64,000 bases of DNA from Microbacterium trichothecenolyticum (GTDB lineage Bacteria; Actinomycetota; Actinomycetes; Actinomycetales; Microbacteriaceae), in assembly GCF_000956465.1 (NCBI RefSeq), contig NZ_JYJA01000039.1, positions 271,006 through 335,005 on the forward strand. Reading direction: 5' to 3'. A model generated the notes under the pieces. That model had not been told where the DNA came from. It searched no databases and saw only the letters and a program-made list of their open reading frames with translations. Position numbers and translations under genes: made by a program. Shown here piece after piece: positions 1-7,793 of the stretch (within the stretch, counting starts at the first letter, position 1; the number at the start of each line of letters is the position of its first letter).

Positions 1-174
1 CTCGGACTCGTCGAGTCCGGGTCGACGCGCGGTGCGCTCGAGGGCCTCGGCGGCCCGGGAGCGCAGGGCGATGCTGCGGTGCAGCTCGCGCTCGGCGGTC
101 TCACGGGCGATGCGGCTCGCGTCGAGCGCGTCGGCGAGCTCGGCGCGGACGGTCTTCGGGGATGCGGTGGTCAT
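1..174 (-). CDS. Hypothetical protein, N-terminal part only (cut by window edge)
   Basis: An open reading frame starts at ATG 174 on the minus strand behind a GGAGGACCCC Shine-Dalgarno and runs off the window after 58 codons. It begins MTTASPKTVRAELADALDAS and continues as a charged, Glu/Arg/Ala-rich, probably helical segment. No domain can be named from this piece. It is divergent from the neighbour starting at 323. Confidence 0.6.
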   Translation of the reverse strand, partial: MTTASPKTVRAELADALDASRIARETAERELHRSIALRSRAAEALERTARRPGLDESE

Positions 175-322
175 GGGGTCCTCCAGGATCGGGGTGCGGG
201 TTCACGCTCGGATGCCGTGAACCGGCACACCACTCAAGAGCCGCAGCATCCGGTTTTCGTACATACGAGCTTCCTGTCAAGGCCATCCGCTCGCCACGTC
301 GGCGGCATAGGCTGTGGTCGTC

Positions 323-1057
323 ATGAAGGTCATCTCGTACAACCTGCGCAAGCACCGGGCGGCGGGGGAGCTCGCCCACCTGGTCGAGCGCCATGGCGCG
401 GACGTGCTGTGCCTCCAGGAAGCGGACACGTCCGACATCCCCGAAGAGATCTCGGGGCTGCGGCTCGCGGACTCCACGCAGCGCAACCGTCTCGGGCTCG
501 CGGTGTACTACCGCGAGAACACCTACCGCGCGGTCGAGGTGCGGGCGCTCGCGCTGAAGAAGTCGTTGCATGACCGCGTGCTCAAGCCCGCGGAGGAGCG
601 GCTGCTGGGAGTCCGGCTGCACGACATCGACGAGAACACCGATCTCATCGTGGCCTCGTTCCACGCCGCGCCGCTGACGGCGCTGAACTCGCTGCGCCGC
701 CACCAGATCCGCACGGCGCTCGGCGAGCTGCAGCAGCTCGGCGAGGGGCTGCCGGCGCTCATGGTCGGCGACTACAACTACCCGGTGTTCAAGGAGCGGC
801 TGGGCCAGCACATCCGCGAGCAGGGGTACGAGCTGAACCTGTCGGACTCGCGCACGTACACGCGCTACCGCTTCTTCCGCGGTCACTACGACTTCGCGAC
901 CTCGATCGGCTTCGAGATCGACCGCGTGCGGACGCTGCCGCAGGGCCTGAGCGATCATCTGCCGATCCTCGTGACCGCCCACCCCGCCGCGGGTGTGCGC
1001 CGCGTGGTCGAGATCGGCGACCCCGAGACGGCGGCGGCAGGCAGCGGCGCTGCCTAG
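323..1057 (+). CDS. Endonuclease/exonuclease/phosphatase family protein
   Basis: This 244-residue protein has the EEP (DNase I-like) fold signature. It opens with a strand ending in YNLRKH, then LCLQEAD carrying the metal-binding Glu, a central MVGDYNYP carrying the catalytic Asp/Asn, and a C-terminal LSDHLPILV with the Asp-His pair. Members are Mg-dependent phosphodiesterases acting on nucleic acids or phospholipid headgroups; the substrate here is not predictable. No signal peptide is visible, so it should be cytoplasmic. ATG 323 is preferred over GTG 314 because a TAGGCT -10 box (308-313) sits just upstream, giving an almost leaderless message. Confidence 0.85.
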   Translation: MKVISYNLRKHRAAGELAHLVERHGADVLCLQEADTSDIPEEISGLRLADSTQRNRLGLAVYYRENTYRAVEVRALALKKSLHDRVLKPAEERLLGVRLHDIDENTDLIVASFHAAPLTALNSLRRHQIRTALGELQQLGEGLPALMVGDYNYPVFKERLGQHIREQGYELNLSDSRTYTRYRFFRGHYDFATSIGFEIDRVRTLPQGLSDHLPILVTAHPAAGVRRVVEIGDPETAAAGSGAA

Positions 1058-1893
1058 AGGAGCGACGGGTCGGGGTCACTCCATTTCTCGATCCCCTGCA
1101 CCACCCAGAACACGAAGAACAGCGTGAGCGCGATCGCCTCGACGATGAGGACGATGGGGATGCCGGAGCCGCCCGCCTGCGGGAGCAGCACGACAAACGC
1201 CACGAGCACCAGCACGAGCCCCACCGCGATCGCGGTGTACAGCACACGGAACACCGGGGCAGGGGGCGGGCCCTGCCGAGGGAACGCGCCTCGCACGGCG
1301 ACCGCCGCGAACAGTGCGAAGAAGGCCGTCGTCGCGATGAAGTGCGCGTTCTGCAGGAACGCGTCTCGCGCGAATGCCCACGTGAGCCCCGTCGCGGCGA
1401 TCACGACGGCCGCGATCAGCAGCGACGGCCACACCGCTGCGAGCGAGACCTGGCCGAGCGCGCCGAGCACCAGCGCGACGAGGAGCAGCAGAATCCCGAG
1501 CACGAGGTAGACGACCACGCCGTTCGCGACGTCCGCCTCATACGCGGGCGGGAAGCAGCGTCCCGTGCACGGGACGCTGACGCCGGGCACGGCGTCGGGT
1601 GCGAGAGTCGTCGGCACCAGGGCGATCAGCGGCGCGAACAGTGCGGCGGCATCGAGGAGAGCCCGCTCCGCTCCGCGTCCCGACAGGGCGAACAGCGCGA
1701 GGGAGACTGCGATCAGCGCCCCGACGAACACATCGCGGGCGGGCGTGTAGAAGTAGTCGCTGACGGAGGTCAGCCAGCCGTACGTCGTCGCCGCCTGGGC
1801 GATCGCGACGAAGATCGCGATGACGGTGCCGGCCAGCCCGATCCGCAGGTAGCGGTAGGTGCGCTCGAGCGACGTCGACCCAGCGGATGCCAT
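1054..1893 (-). CDS. Polytopic integral membrane protein of unknown function
   Basis: The 279-residue product has about eight hydrophobic segments and no soluble domain. A notable motif, YFYTPARDVFVGAL (about residues 47-60), lies between the first two helices; I recall similar motifs in uncharacterised actinobacterial membrane proteins but cannot attach a function. The ATG at 1893 (MASAGSTS) is chosen as the start just before the first helix. Its stop overlaps the convergent phosphatase-family gene by 4 nt. The C-terminus (IEKWSDPDPSLL) is hydrophilic. Confidence 0.7.
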   Translation of the reverse strand: MASAGSTSLERTYRYLRIGLAGTVIAIFVAIAQAATTYGWLTSVSDYFYTPARDVFVGALIAVSLALFALSGRGAERALLDAAALFAPLIALVPTTLAPDAVPGVSVPCTGRCFPPAYEADVANGVVVYLVLGILLLLVALVLGALGQVSLAAVWPSLLIAAVVIAATGLTWAFARDAFLQNAHFIATTAFFALFAAVAVRGAFPRQGPPPAPVFRVLYTAIAVGLVLVLVAFVVLLPQAGGSGIPIVLIVEAIALTLFFVFWVVQGIEKWSDPDPSLL

Positions 1894-1939
1894 GGCGATC
1901 ACGATAGCGGCCTGCCCCGACGACCGTGCCCCGCCTGGG

Positions 1940-3337
1940 TCAGGCGGCTGCGAAGTCGTAGCGGGCGCGTCCGCCCAGGCGTGGAGTGCGCGCGGGGTCG
2001 ACGTAGACGGGTGGGATGAGCCACACCCTGGCCTTTCGACCGGTGCCTTCGACCTGTATGTCCCACCCGTTGTCATGTATCCGGTGGTGGCACGATTCGC
2101 AGAGCAGCACGCCATTGTCGAGGTCGGTGGGGCCGGCGTCTCGCCTCCACCAGCGGATGTGATGCACCTTCGTGAATTGGGGCGGAAGCCCGCACCCGGT
2201 GCACCCACCGTCGCGCTCGCCGAGGGCGAGTTTCTGGGACCTGGAGTAGAGCCGCCGCTCGCGACCCCAGTCGAGGATCTCGCTGTCGCCGCCGAGCACG
2301 CAGGGGATCACGGAGGCGCTGGACGCGAGCTTGCGGGCCGCCGAGGCCGAGATGGGAGCGTCTATGCCGTCGATCTCGGCCGTGCCGGTGCCCTGGCGAA
2401 GGGTCTCGAGGTCCATGCGCACGACCACCGTCACCCCGTTCAGGGGGAGGTCCTTCTCGTCACAGCCGAGGGCGTGCTCGCAGATGCTCACGAGCGCGTC
2501 GGCCTGCATCTGCGGGATCGTGCGGCGCTCAGCATCCGTCGTCTCATCGAGCAGGGGCGTCGCGGGCGCATCGGGCGCGGGCGTGGCGCGGGCGTTCTCG
2601 ACGTCGCGCTGGGCGCGGAGCTTCGCAGTGACCATGCCTTCGAGCGCGGTCACGACCGGCGCGCCGCTCACCGGGTCGAACTTGCCGTTGATGATGATCA
2701 CGCCGGAGCGATCGCGGCGGATGGTCAGCCCCGTCTCGGCCGCCAGGTCCGCTTCGCGGGGCTCGACACCGTCGGGGTCGAGCCAGGCCTCGGCGCGGAG
2801 AATGAGCTTCGACAGGGCGTCGAGGGGGAGCCCGGCAGCCTGCGACACGAGGAGCTTCTCGGCTTCGTCGACCTTCTCAGCTCCGGCGCGGATCGCGACG
2901 CGGTCGAGCATCGCGATGATCGCCGACGCCGCCTGCGCTCCGATGCGGCCGTCGCTCAGACCCTGCCCGACGTGCGGATGCCGGGCAGGTGCCTTGTCGC
3001 CGGAGAGCAGCATGCGCGGAGTCGTGGCCTCGCCGACCTTCACGAGCCGGGCGGCGTCGCCGGTGGTCGTGCCCATCGTCGCCGCGATGAACTGCGTGGG
3101 GTTGCGGAAGCCCTGGATCTTCGCGAGGCTGTCGGGCCCGAGCTCGGGCCGTGACTGCCGCTGGATCTCGGATGCCACCAGCGCTTGAACGCTCTCGGCA
3201 AGACGTTTGCCGCGCCCGATCTGCTCGTTGAGAGCGATCAGCTCGGCCGGCGAGAGCGACGCGATGTCGCGCTCGTCGGGCAGGATTCCCCGCGCAACGT
3301 CGATCGCCTCGGCGAGGGACGACAGTGCGCTGGTCAT
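1940..3337 (-). CDS. DUF222 / HNH endonuclease domain protein (13E12-type)
   Basis: The 465-residue protein has a long helical DUF222 region (roughly residues 20-330) and a C-terminal HNH nuclease module with CTGCGLPPQF, HHIRWW and a CESCHHRIHDNGW zinc/HNH segment. Such proteins are multicopy in Actinobacteria and related to the mycobacterial 13E12 repeat family. They are presumed nucleases, often mobile, with no established role. A near-consensus promoter places the transcription start at the ATG, so translation is probably leaderless. Confidence 0.85.
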   Translation of the reverse strand: MTSALSSLAEAIDVARGILPDERDIASLSPAELIALNEQIGRGKRLAESVQALVASEIQRQSRPELGPDSLAKIQGFRNPTQFIAATMGTTTGDAARLVKVGEATTPRMLLSGDKAPARHPHVGQGLSDGRIGAQAASAIIAMLDRVAIRAGAEKVDEAEKLLVSQAAGLPLDALSKLILRAEAWLDPDGVEPREADLAAETGLTIRRDRSGVIIINGKFDPVSGAPVVTALEGMVTAKLRAQRDVENARATPAPDAPATPLLDETTDAERRTIPQMQADALVSICEHALGCDEKDLPLNGVTVVVRMDLETLRQGTGTAEIDGIDAPISASAARKLASSASVIPCVLGGDSEILDWGRERRLYSRSQKLALGERDGGCTGCGLPPQFTKVHHIRWWRRDAGPTDLDNGVLLCESCHHRIHDNGWDIQVEGTGRKARVWLIPPVYVDPARTPRLGGRARYDFAAA

Positions 3338-3343
3338 GCATTC

Positions 3344-3372
3344 AGCGTAGCGGAGGCGAGCACGAATGTCAA
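3344..3372 (-). promoter_or_regulatory. Sigma-70-type promoter of the DUF222/HNH gene
   Basis: On the minus strand TTGACA (3372-3367) is followed after 17 nt by TACGCT (3349-3344), then 6 nt to the ATG at 3337. It is one of the best -35/-10 matches in the window and implies a leaderless transcript. Confidence 0.7.
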
Positions 3373-3510
3373 AGATTTGTTCGAATAATTAAGACCACCG
3401 CTCGCGAAATCGCCCCTGATTCTCGGCCATCGCCGATCTTCAGGTTGAATCCCTATCGTTACCATCGAACATCTGTTCCCTACGCCGGTGCGCACTCTCG
3501 CTCGAACGCG

Positions 3511-4035
3511 GTGCCGAGTAGAATCGCCGCACTGCGCGGCAGCGTCGCGGCGCCCGACCGAGGGGAGCCCGCCATCACCGACGCACCCGCTGTCGCGCCC
3601 GCGCAGCCCTCCACCGCGGCCGTCGCCACCTTCCACCTGCGTCGCACGCAGGGGCGAGGCATCCGTCTGCTCGTCGTCTATGGCGTGATGCTCGCGCTCA
3701 TCGCGTTCTGGCCGACCCCCGTGGATCGCGGAGCGTCAGCCCCTCTCCACGCGATCACGCGCGCCGTTCCCTGGCTGACCTACGAACTCATCGAGACGAC
3801 GGCGAACGTCGCGCTGTTCGTGCCGTTCGGGGTGCTGCTGGCGCTCGTCCTTCCGCTGCACCGCGGACTCGTCGTGCCGATCGCCCTCGCGACGACGCTC
3901 GTGATCGAGTCGGGGCAGGGGCTGCTCCTCTCCGAGCGCACGCCGAGCCTGCGCGACATCGTCGCCAACGTGCTGGGCGCCACCATCGGCCTTGCGATCG
4001 TGCACCTGATGGAGCGGCGCAGGATTCCGGATTGA
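3511..4035 (+). CDS. VanZ-like family membrane protein
   Basis: The product is a short membrane protein with a first helix near LLVVYGVMLALIAFW, a loop, and the VanZ-type block ETTANVALFVPFG, LALVLPLHRG, ESGQGLL and RTPSLRDIVANVLGATIG. VanZ proteins influence glycopeptide sensitivity; most actinobacterial members are uncharacterised. The start is uncertain. GTG 3511 has no Shine-Dalgarno and precedes a TAGAAT -10-like box (3519-3524). CTG 3532 and ATC 3574 (behind GAGGGGAG) are alternatives in the same frame. The 174-residue length assumes GTG 3511. Confidence 0.75.
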   Translation: MPSRIAALRGSVAAPDRGEPAITDAPAVAPAQPSTAAVATFHLRRTQGRGIRLLVVYGVMLALIAFWPTPVDRGASAPLHAITRAVPWLTYELIETTANVALFVPFGVLLALVLPLHRGLVVPIALATTLVIESGQGLLLSERTPSLRDIVANVLGATIGLAIVHLMERRRIPD

Positions 4036-4211
4036 CGGATGCTGCGCCCCGCCCCGCGTCCGGTCGGACGGCGCCGTTGCGGCCCCTTGTGCGGCGGTAT
4101 CCGCAGCGCTAGCATCCGGGCATCGGTTGCCGGGGGGAACGCGCAATCGGTTCGGGTCCAGCGCGAAGGCGCGGCTGTTTCGCCGTGCCGGTTCGACCGG
4201 GGGGCGAGACC

Positions 4212-5315
4212 ATGAACGACGCTCAGAACAACGAGCCTGCAGCAAACGGCGCCGATGCGGATGCTGCGGCAGCAGCTCCCCCAGCGCCGGTGGCGAATGC
4301 GCCCGAAGGGGAGAAACCGCCCGTGCCGCCGCGAGGGGATGGCGAACCGGTGGCGCCCGCGCCACCCGACCAGGCTCCGGCGCCGGCCCCAGCGCCCGCG
4401 CCGGCCCCAGCGCCCGCGCCGGGCCCGGCCCCCGCGCCCGGAAAGCCGGTGCTGACCCTCGCCGCAGTCGTGGCTCCGAAGCAGCCGGTAACCGCGCCCG
4501 CGCCGCTCGCAGCAGTGCCGCCGGGGGCGCCCGTGAGGTTCACCGTGACGTCGACGGTGGCGATCCCCGCTCCATCCCTGAAGTCGGGCACAGTGCCGAT
4601 CGCAGCGACGTTCGCCAACGCGGCCCGCTCCGCCACGGCCACCGAATGGAACGCGAACGTTGTGTTCACCGCGCAGCCGGCCGCCGAGGTGCATGCCTCG
4701 GTCGGCGCAGGAGCCGACGAGGTCGTGTCGGCGCCGATGCGGATCACCCTCACCATGGGCCCCGTCACGGGGCAGCCTCCCGGCAACGGAGGCGGCGGGG
4801 ACATCGTCGGCCCTGCCGAGGTCGCAGTCGGCGAGTACGACGCCGACTTCGCCCGCCGCACGGGCAAGGTGTTCCGGGGGCTCGCCTTCGTGTTCGCGGG
4901 TCTCGCCGCCTGGATGCTCCTGTGGATCCTGCCGATGGGCGGCCTCGACGACACCGAATCCGACCTCACCGAGCGGGTCATCGCGGCGGCGAGCACTGTC
5001 GCGCTCGCCGCCGGAGTCATCGCGATCCTTGCGGGAGTCTGGATGGCGCTGCTCGAGGCGAGAGGCCGACAGCGCGCGCGGGTGGCCATCGCTGCAGGCG
5101 GCTCGAGGGGCGCCGGGGGCCTGGGCATGAGCATCGCCGACGTCGAGAAGCTCGCGGCGGCGCTGAGCAAGGTCCGCGGAACCATTGCCGCATTCGTCAT
5201 CGGCGTGCTGCTGATCGTGCTCTCGCTGACGGCGCTGACGGTCGGACAGGCCATCCCCGATCCGCCCGCGACCACGCAGACCGACGACGGGCAGTCGACG
5301 ACTGGTGACGAATGA
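4212..5315 (+). CDS. Pro/Ala-rich membrane protein coupled to a caspase-like protease
   Basis: The 367-residue product is not a family I recognise. Residues 1-75 are low-complexity and end in a long PAPAPAP tract. Residues about 80-205 are Ala/Val/Thr-rich and look beta-like (VRFTVTSTVAIP, MRITLTMGPV), followed by a Gly-rich linker. Three transmembrane helices follow (VFRGLAFVFAGLAAWMLLWI; a second ending WMALL; AAFVIGVLLIVLSLTALTVG). There is no signal peptide, so topology is unclear. ATG 4212 follows GGGGGGCGAG. The stop overlaps the next start by 4 nt (ATGA), so the two proteins are probably made together. A TAGCAT box at 4108-4113 may be the -10. Function unknown; possibly substrate, tether or effector of the protease. 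Confidence 0.75.
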   Translation: MNDAQNNEPAANGADADAAAAAPPAPVANAPEGEKPPVPPRGDGEPVAPAPPDQAPAPAPAPAPAPAPAPGPAPAPGKPVLTLAAVVAPKQPVTAPAPLAAVPPGAPVRFTVTSTVAIPAPSLKSGTVPIAATFANAARSATATEWNANVVFTAQPAAEVHASVGAGADEVVSAPMRITLTMGPVTGQPPGNGGGGDIVGPAEVAVGEYDADFARRTGKVFRGLAFVFAGLAAWMLLWILPMGGLDDTESDLTERVIAAASTVALAAGVIAILAGVWMALLEARGRQRARVAIAAGGSRGAGGLGMSIADVEKLAAALSKVRGTIAAFVIGVLLIVLSLTALTVGQAIPDPPATTQTDDGQSTTGDE

Positions 5316-6121
5316 GCGAGGTGCACGCGGTGCTGATCGGCGTGGCCGCGCCGGCGCCGGTGCGGTGGTCCGACAACGACGGAAGGTTCGTCACCGCCAC
5401 CGAGCCCTACCAAGACGGTGACTTCCGATTCGCTGCGCTGGAAGGCGTGAGCACCGATCTCGCGTCGTACACGAACATGGTCATCGACGCCGCGCCCGAC
5501 GCGGTCATCTCTCGACTGGAGAGCCCCGAAGACACGACGCTCGCGGCGGTGACCGCCGAACTGGAAAGGCACGTGCGTCGGGAGATTCCCTGCACCTGCA
5601 CGTCGCTGGTGATCGTTCTCGTAGGGCACGGCTTCCAGGTGCAGACGTGGGATCCCGAGGAGCCTGACCGCATGGACGAGCTGTTCGCCCTCTCCGATCT
5701 GCCCCTCATCGACGACTGGTGGGTGCCGTTCTGGCGCGAGGCGCGCCGCGACCTCACAGCGACGATCGTGGTCGACTCCTGTCACTCCGAAACGATCGTG
5801 CGCGGCCTTTTCGTGCCCGATCCGGTCATCGTGCGCGAGCGCGTGAACGATGGGCCGCGGCGCCTGATCATCTCCGCGTCGATGGACGCCCAGCTCGCCT
5901 ATGAGCATTCGATGGGGGGCCAGACCCAGGGTGTCCTCACGCACGGGCTCGAGCTGGCGTGGGCGTTGCCCGATAACCGGACGAGTTACGAGGCCTGGTT
6001 CGCTTCCGCGTCCTCGATCGTGAACCGGACGATCCTGCAGACCGCCGTCATGCGCATCATCGATCCCGAGCAGACCGTCCAGCTCGTTCCCCCGTTCACG
6101 GCCGGAGCGCCGGCGGGGTAG
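5312..6121 (+). CDS. Caspase-like (clan CD, C14-type) cysteine protease
   Basis: The 269-residue protein carries the caspase/metacaspase dyad. His106 lies in VIVLVGHGF after a hydrophobic strand, and Cys157 lies in ATIVVDSCHSE. The later RRLIISASMDAQLAYEH and QGVLTHGLELAW segments match the strand-helix that follows the catalytic Cys in bacterial caspase homologues. The whole chain is essentially one protease domain; no sensor, TPR or WD domain is attached. Bacterial caspase-like proteins are known in signalling and in some antiphage or cell-death systems, for example activating pore-forming partners. Here the only coupled partner is the upstream three-helix membrane protein. The substrate is unknown. 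Confidence 0.8.
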   Translation: MSEVHAVLIGVAAPAPVRWSDNDGRFVTATEPYQDGDFRFAALEGVSTDLASYTNMVIDAAPDAVISRLESPEDTTLAAVTAELERHVRREIPCTCTSLVIVLVGHGFQVQTWDPEEPDRMDELFALSDLPLIDDWWVPFWREARRDLTATIVVDSCHSETIVRGLFVPDPVIVRERVNDGPRRLIISASMDAQLAYEHSMGGQTQGVLTHGLELAWALPDNRTSYEAWFASASSIVNRTILQTAVMRIIDPEQTVQLVPPFTAGAPAG

Positions 6122-6182
6122 GTCCGACTTCCCTCGCGGCGGTGCGCGTCGCTAGCCTCGGGACGTCGAAGGGAGAGCCAGG

Positions 6183-7037
6183 GTGGCTGACGCGATCGTG
6201 GCAGGTGTGACAGGTAGACCGGTGCGGCAGCGGGTCGCCGACTGGGCGGCGGGTCGCGCGGCGGCCACCGGGCGCGATCTGGTGCTCGTGTCGGTGGTGG
6301 GCGGGGCGGTCGGCGCCGTGGGCGAGGACGAGGTGCTGCAGCGCGCGCTGGACGACGCCCAGGCGCTAGCCGACGGGGAGGTCGCGCGCCTGCAGGGCGC
6401 CGACCTGGACGTGCGCACGGTCGTGTCGCACGGCAACCCGACCGAGGTGCTGATCGAGCAGTCCGCGGATGCCGCGCTGCTCGTGATCGGCAGCGACCTC
6501 GGCGGCGAGGGACACGTGCGGCGGGGGCCGCATGGCCGTCGCATCGTCGCGGGTGCGCACTGCACGGTGATCGTCGTCCCGGATCTCGACCTCTCGGATC
6601 GCCGCGGCGTCGTGGTGGGCGTCGACGGGTCGGACGTGTCGCAGCGGGCACTGGAGTTCGCCGCGGCGGAGGCCGCAGCATCCGGCGACGCACTCACGGC
6701 CGTGTCGGCATGGATCCCTGTGAGTGCCGGGGCCGACTACGCGATGGGCGGAAGCGTCTCGTTCCACCCCGACCTCTACCTGACAGACCTCCAGGCTCAG
6801 ACCGAGCGATCCCTCGACGAGCTGTTGGCCGACGTGCGCCGGACCCACCCCGACCTCCGCATCGAGACCTACGTCGCCGAGGGCGATCCGGGTTCTGTCA
6901 TCAACGAGGTGGCGGCCACCGCGCGGCTGGCGGTCGTCGGCACCCATGGCCGCACCGGACTCGCGCGGCTGCTGCTGGGCTCGGTGAGCGAGCACGTCCT
7001 GGCGGAGCTGGTGACGATCACCGCCGTGGTGCGCTGA
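6183..7037 (+). CDS. Tandem universal stress protein (two USP domains)
   Basis: The 284-residue protein contains two UspA folds. Residues 1-138 end in the degenerate loop GSDLGGEGHVRRGPHGRRI, and residues about 145-284 start VVVGVDGSDVSQRALEFA and end VVGTHGRTGLARLLLGSVSEHV. The second domain keeps the full ATP-binding G-2x-G-9x-G(S/T) signature; the first is less canonical. The GTG start follows GGGAGAG, and a TAGCCT box lies at 6152-6157. Members act in stress and dormancy responses in the cytoplasm. The gene appears monocistronic, with a strong terminator behind it. Confidence 0.88.
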   Translation: MADAIVAGVTGRPVRQRVADWAAGRAAATGRDLVLVSVVGGAVGAVGEDEVLQRALDDAQALADGEVARLQGADLDVRTVVSHGNPTEVLIEQSADAALLVIGSDLGGEGHVRRGPHGRRIVAGAHCTVIVVPDLDLSDRRGVVVGVDGSDVSQRALEFAAAEAAASGDALTAVSAWIPVSAGADYAMGGSVSFHPDLYLTDLQAQTERSLDELLADVRRTHPDLRIETYVAEGDPGSVINEVAATARLAVVGTHGRTGLARLLLGSVSEHVLAELVTITAVVR

Positions 7038-7042
7038 AACGA

Positions 7043-7084
7043 GAAGGACCCTCCGGCCCGAGAGCCGGAGGGTCCTTCTTTTTC
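7043..7084. terminator. Bidirectional intrinsic terminator between convergent genes
   Basis: A 15-bp perfect stem (7043-7057 with 7064-7078, loop CCGAGA) is followed by a T-run (7079-7083). It separates the universal stress gene from the convergent LPXTG-protein gene. It is the clearest intrinsic terminator in the window. Confidence 0.92.
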
Positions 7085-7090
7085 GTTCGA

Positions 7091-7663
7091 TCAGGCCGTG
7101 ACGCGTGCGCGGCTGTTGCGGCGGACCGCCGCGACGACGGCGAGTGCACCACCGGCGAGGACGAGTGCGCCACCGCCGATCCAGACACCGAGCAGCGAGG
7201 CGCTGTCGGAGCCGGTCGCGGGCAGGACGCCGCCGCCCGCGCCGCTGCCGGCCGCAGCCGCCGTCACGGTGGCCGACACGCCGCCGCCCGCCGAGGGCGA
7301 GATCGCGGTGATCGTGTACGGACCGCTCGCGTCGGCCGGGAAGCGGATCGAGATCGGGTCGAGACCGCCCTGGGCGTTGGCCTCGAGCACGCCGAGCGTC
7401 TTGGTCTGCACGGCGAACTTGACGAAAGCGAGCGACGCGCCGCTCGCGTTCTCACCGGTCAGCGTGACGGTGACGGGCTCGCCCGGCTCGAAGATGTCGT
7501 TCGCCACCGAGAAGGTGACGGTACCGCCAGGAACGACGGTGGAGCTGGAGACGGTGCCCGAGCCGGCGGGCGGGTACGTGCTCGCGTTGGCAGCGAGGGG
7601 AAGTGTGGTCAGCGCCGCCGCCAGAAGTGCGACGGCAGCTGCGCGGAAGATGTGACGTTTCAT
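7091..7663 (-). CDS. LPXTG-type cell-wall-anchored surface protein
   Basis: The 190-residue protein has a signal peptide (MKRHIFRAAAVALLAAALTT, cleavage near ANA), an Ig-like beta region (VPGGTVTFSVAND, VTVTLTGE, GPYTITAIS), then the sortase motif LPATG, a hydrophobic helix (GGGALVLAGGALAVVAAV) and a basic tail RRNSRARVTA. It should be exported and linked to peptidoglycan by a sortase; no sortase lies nearby. ATG 7663 is chosen; an in-frame GTG at 7672 is possible. The single Ig-like domain suggests a small adhesin or structural surface protein. Confidence 0.85.
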   Translation of the reverse strand: MKRHIFRAAAVALLAAALTTLPLAANASTYPPAGSGTVSSSTVVPGGTVTFSVANDIFEPGEPVTVTLTGENASGASLAFVKFAVQTKTLGVLEANAQGGLDPISIRFPADASGPYTITAISPSAGGGVSATVTAAAAGSGAGGGVLPATGSDSASLLGVWIGGGALVLAGGALAVVAAVRRNSRARVTA

Positions 7664-7793
7664 GGAATTCACCCGGTTCTATTCGTTCGGTCGTCGCAAC
7701 CATTGGCGCGATGTCTCCCCAGAACACCGATGTGCATTTTTCCCAGTAGAAAGGCGCCCACCGAGGTTCTTCGATGAACGCCTTCTCATCTGA

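Noticed and set aside
262..290. Perfect TTGACA -35 on the minus strand as promoter for the truncated first gene
   Set aside because: No acceptable -10 at 16-18 nt spacing was found, so it was not annotated.
4130..4211. tRNA-like T-arm (GGTTCGACC) upstream of the membrane-protein gene
   Set aside because: No cloverleaf, anticodon arm or acceptor stem can be drawn around it.
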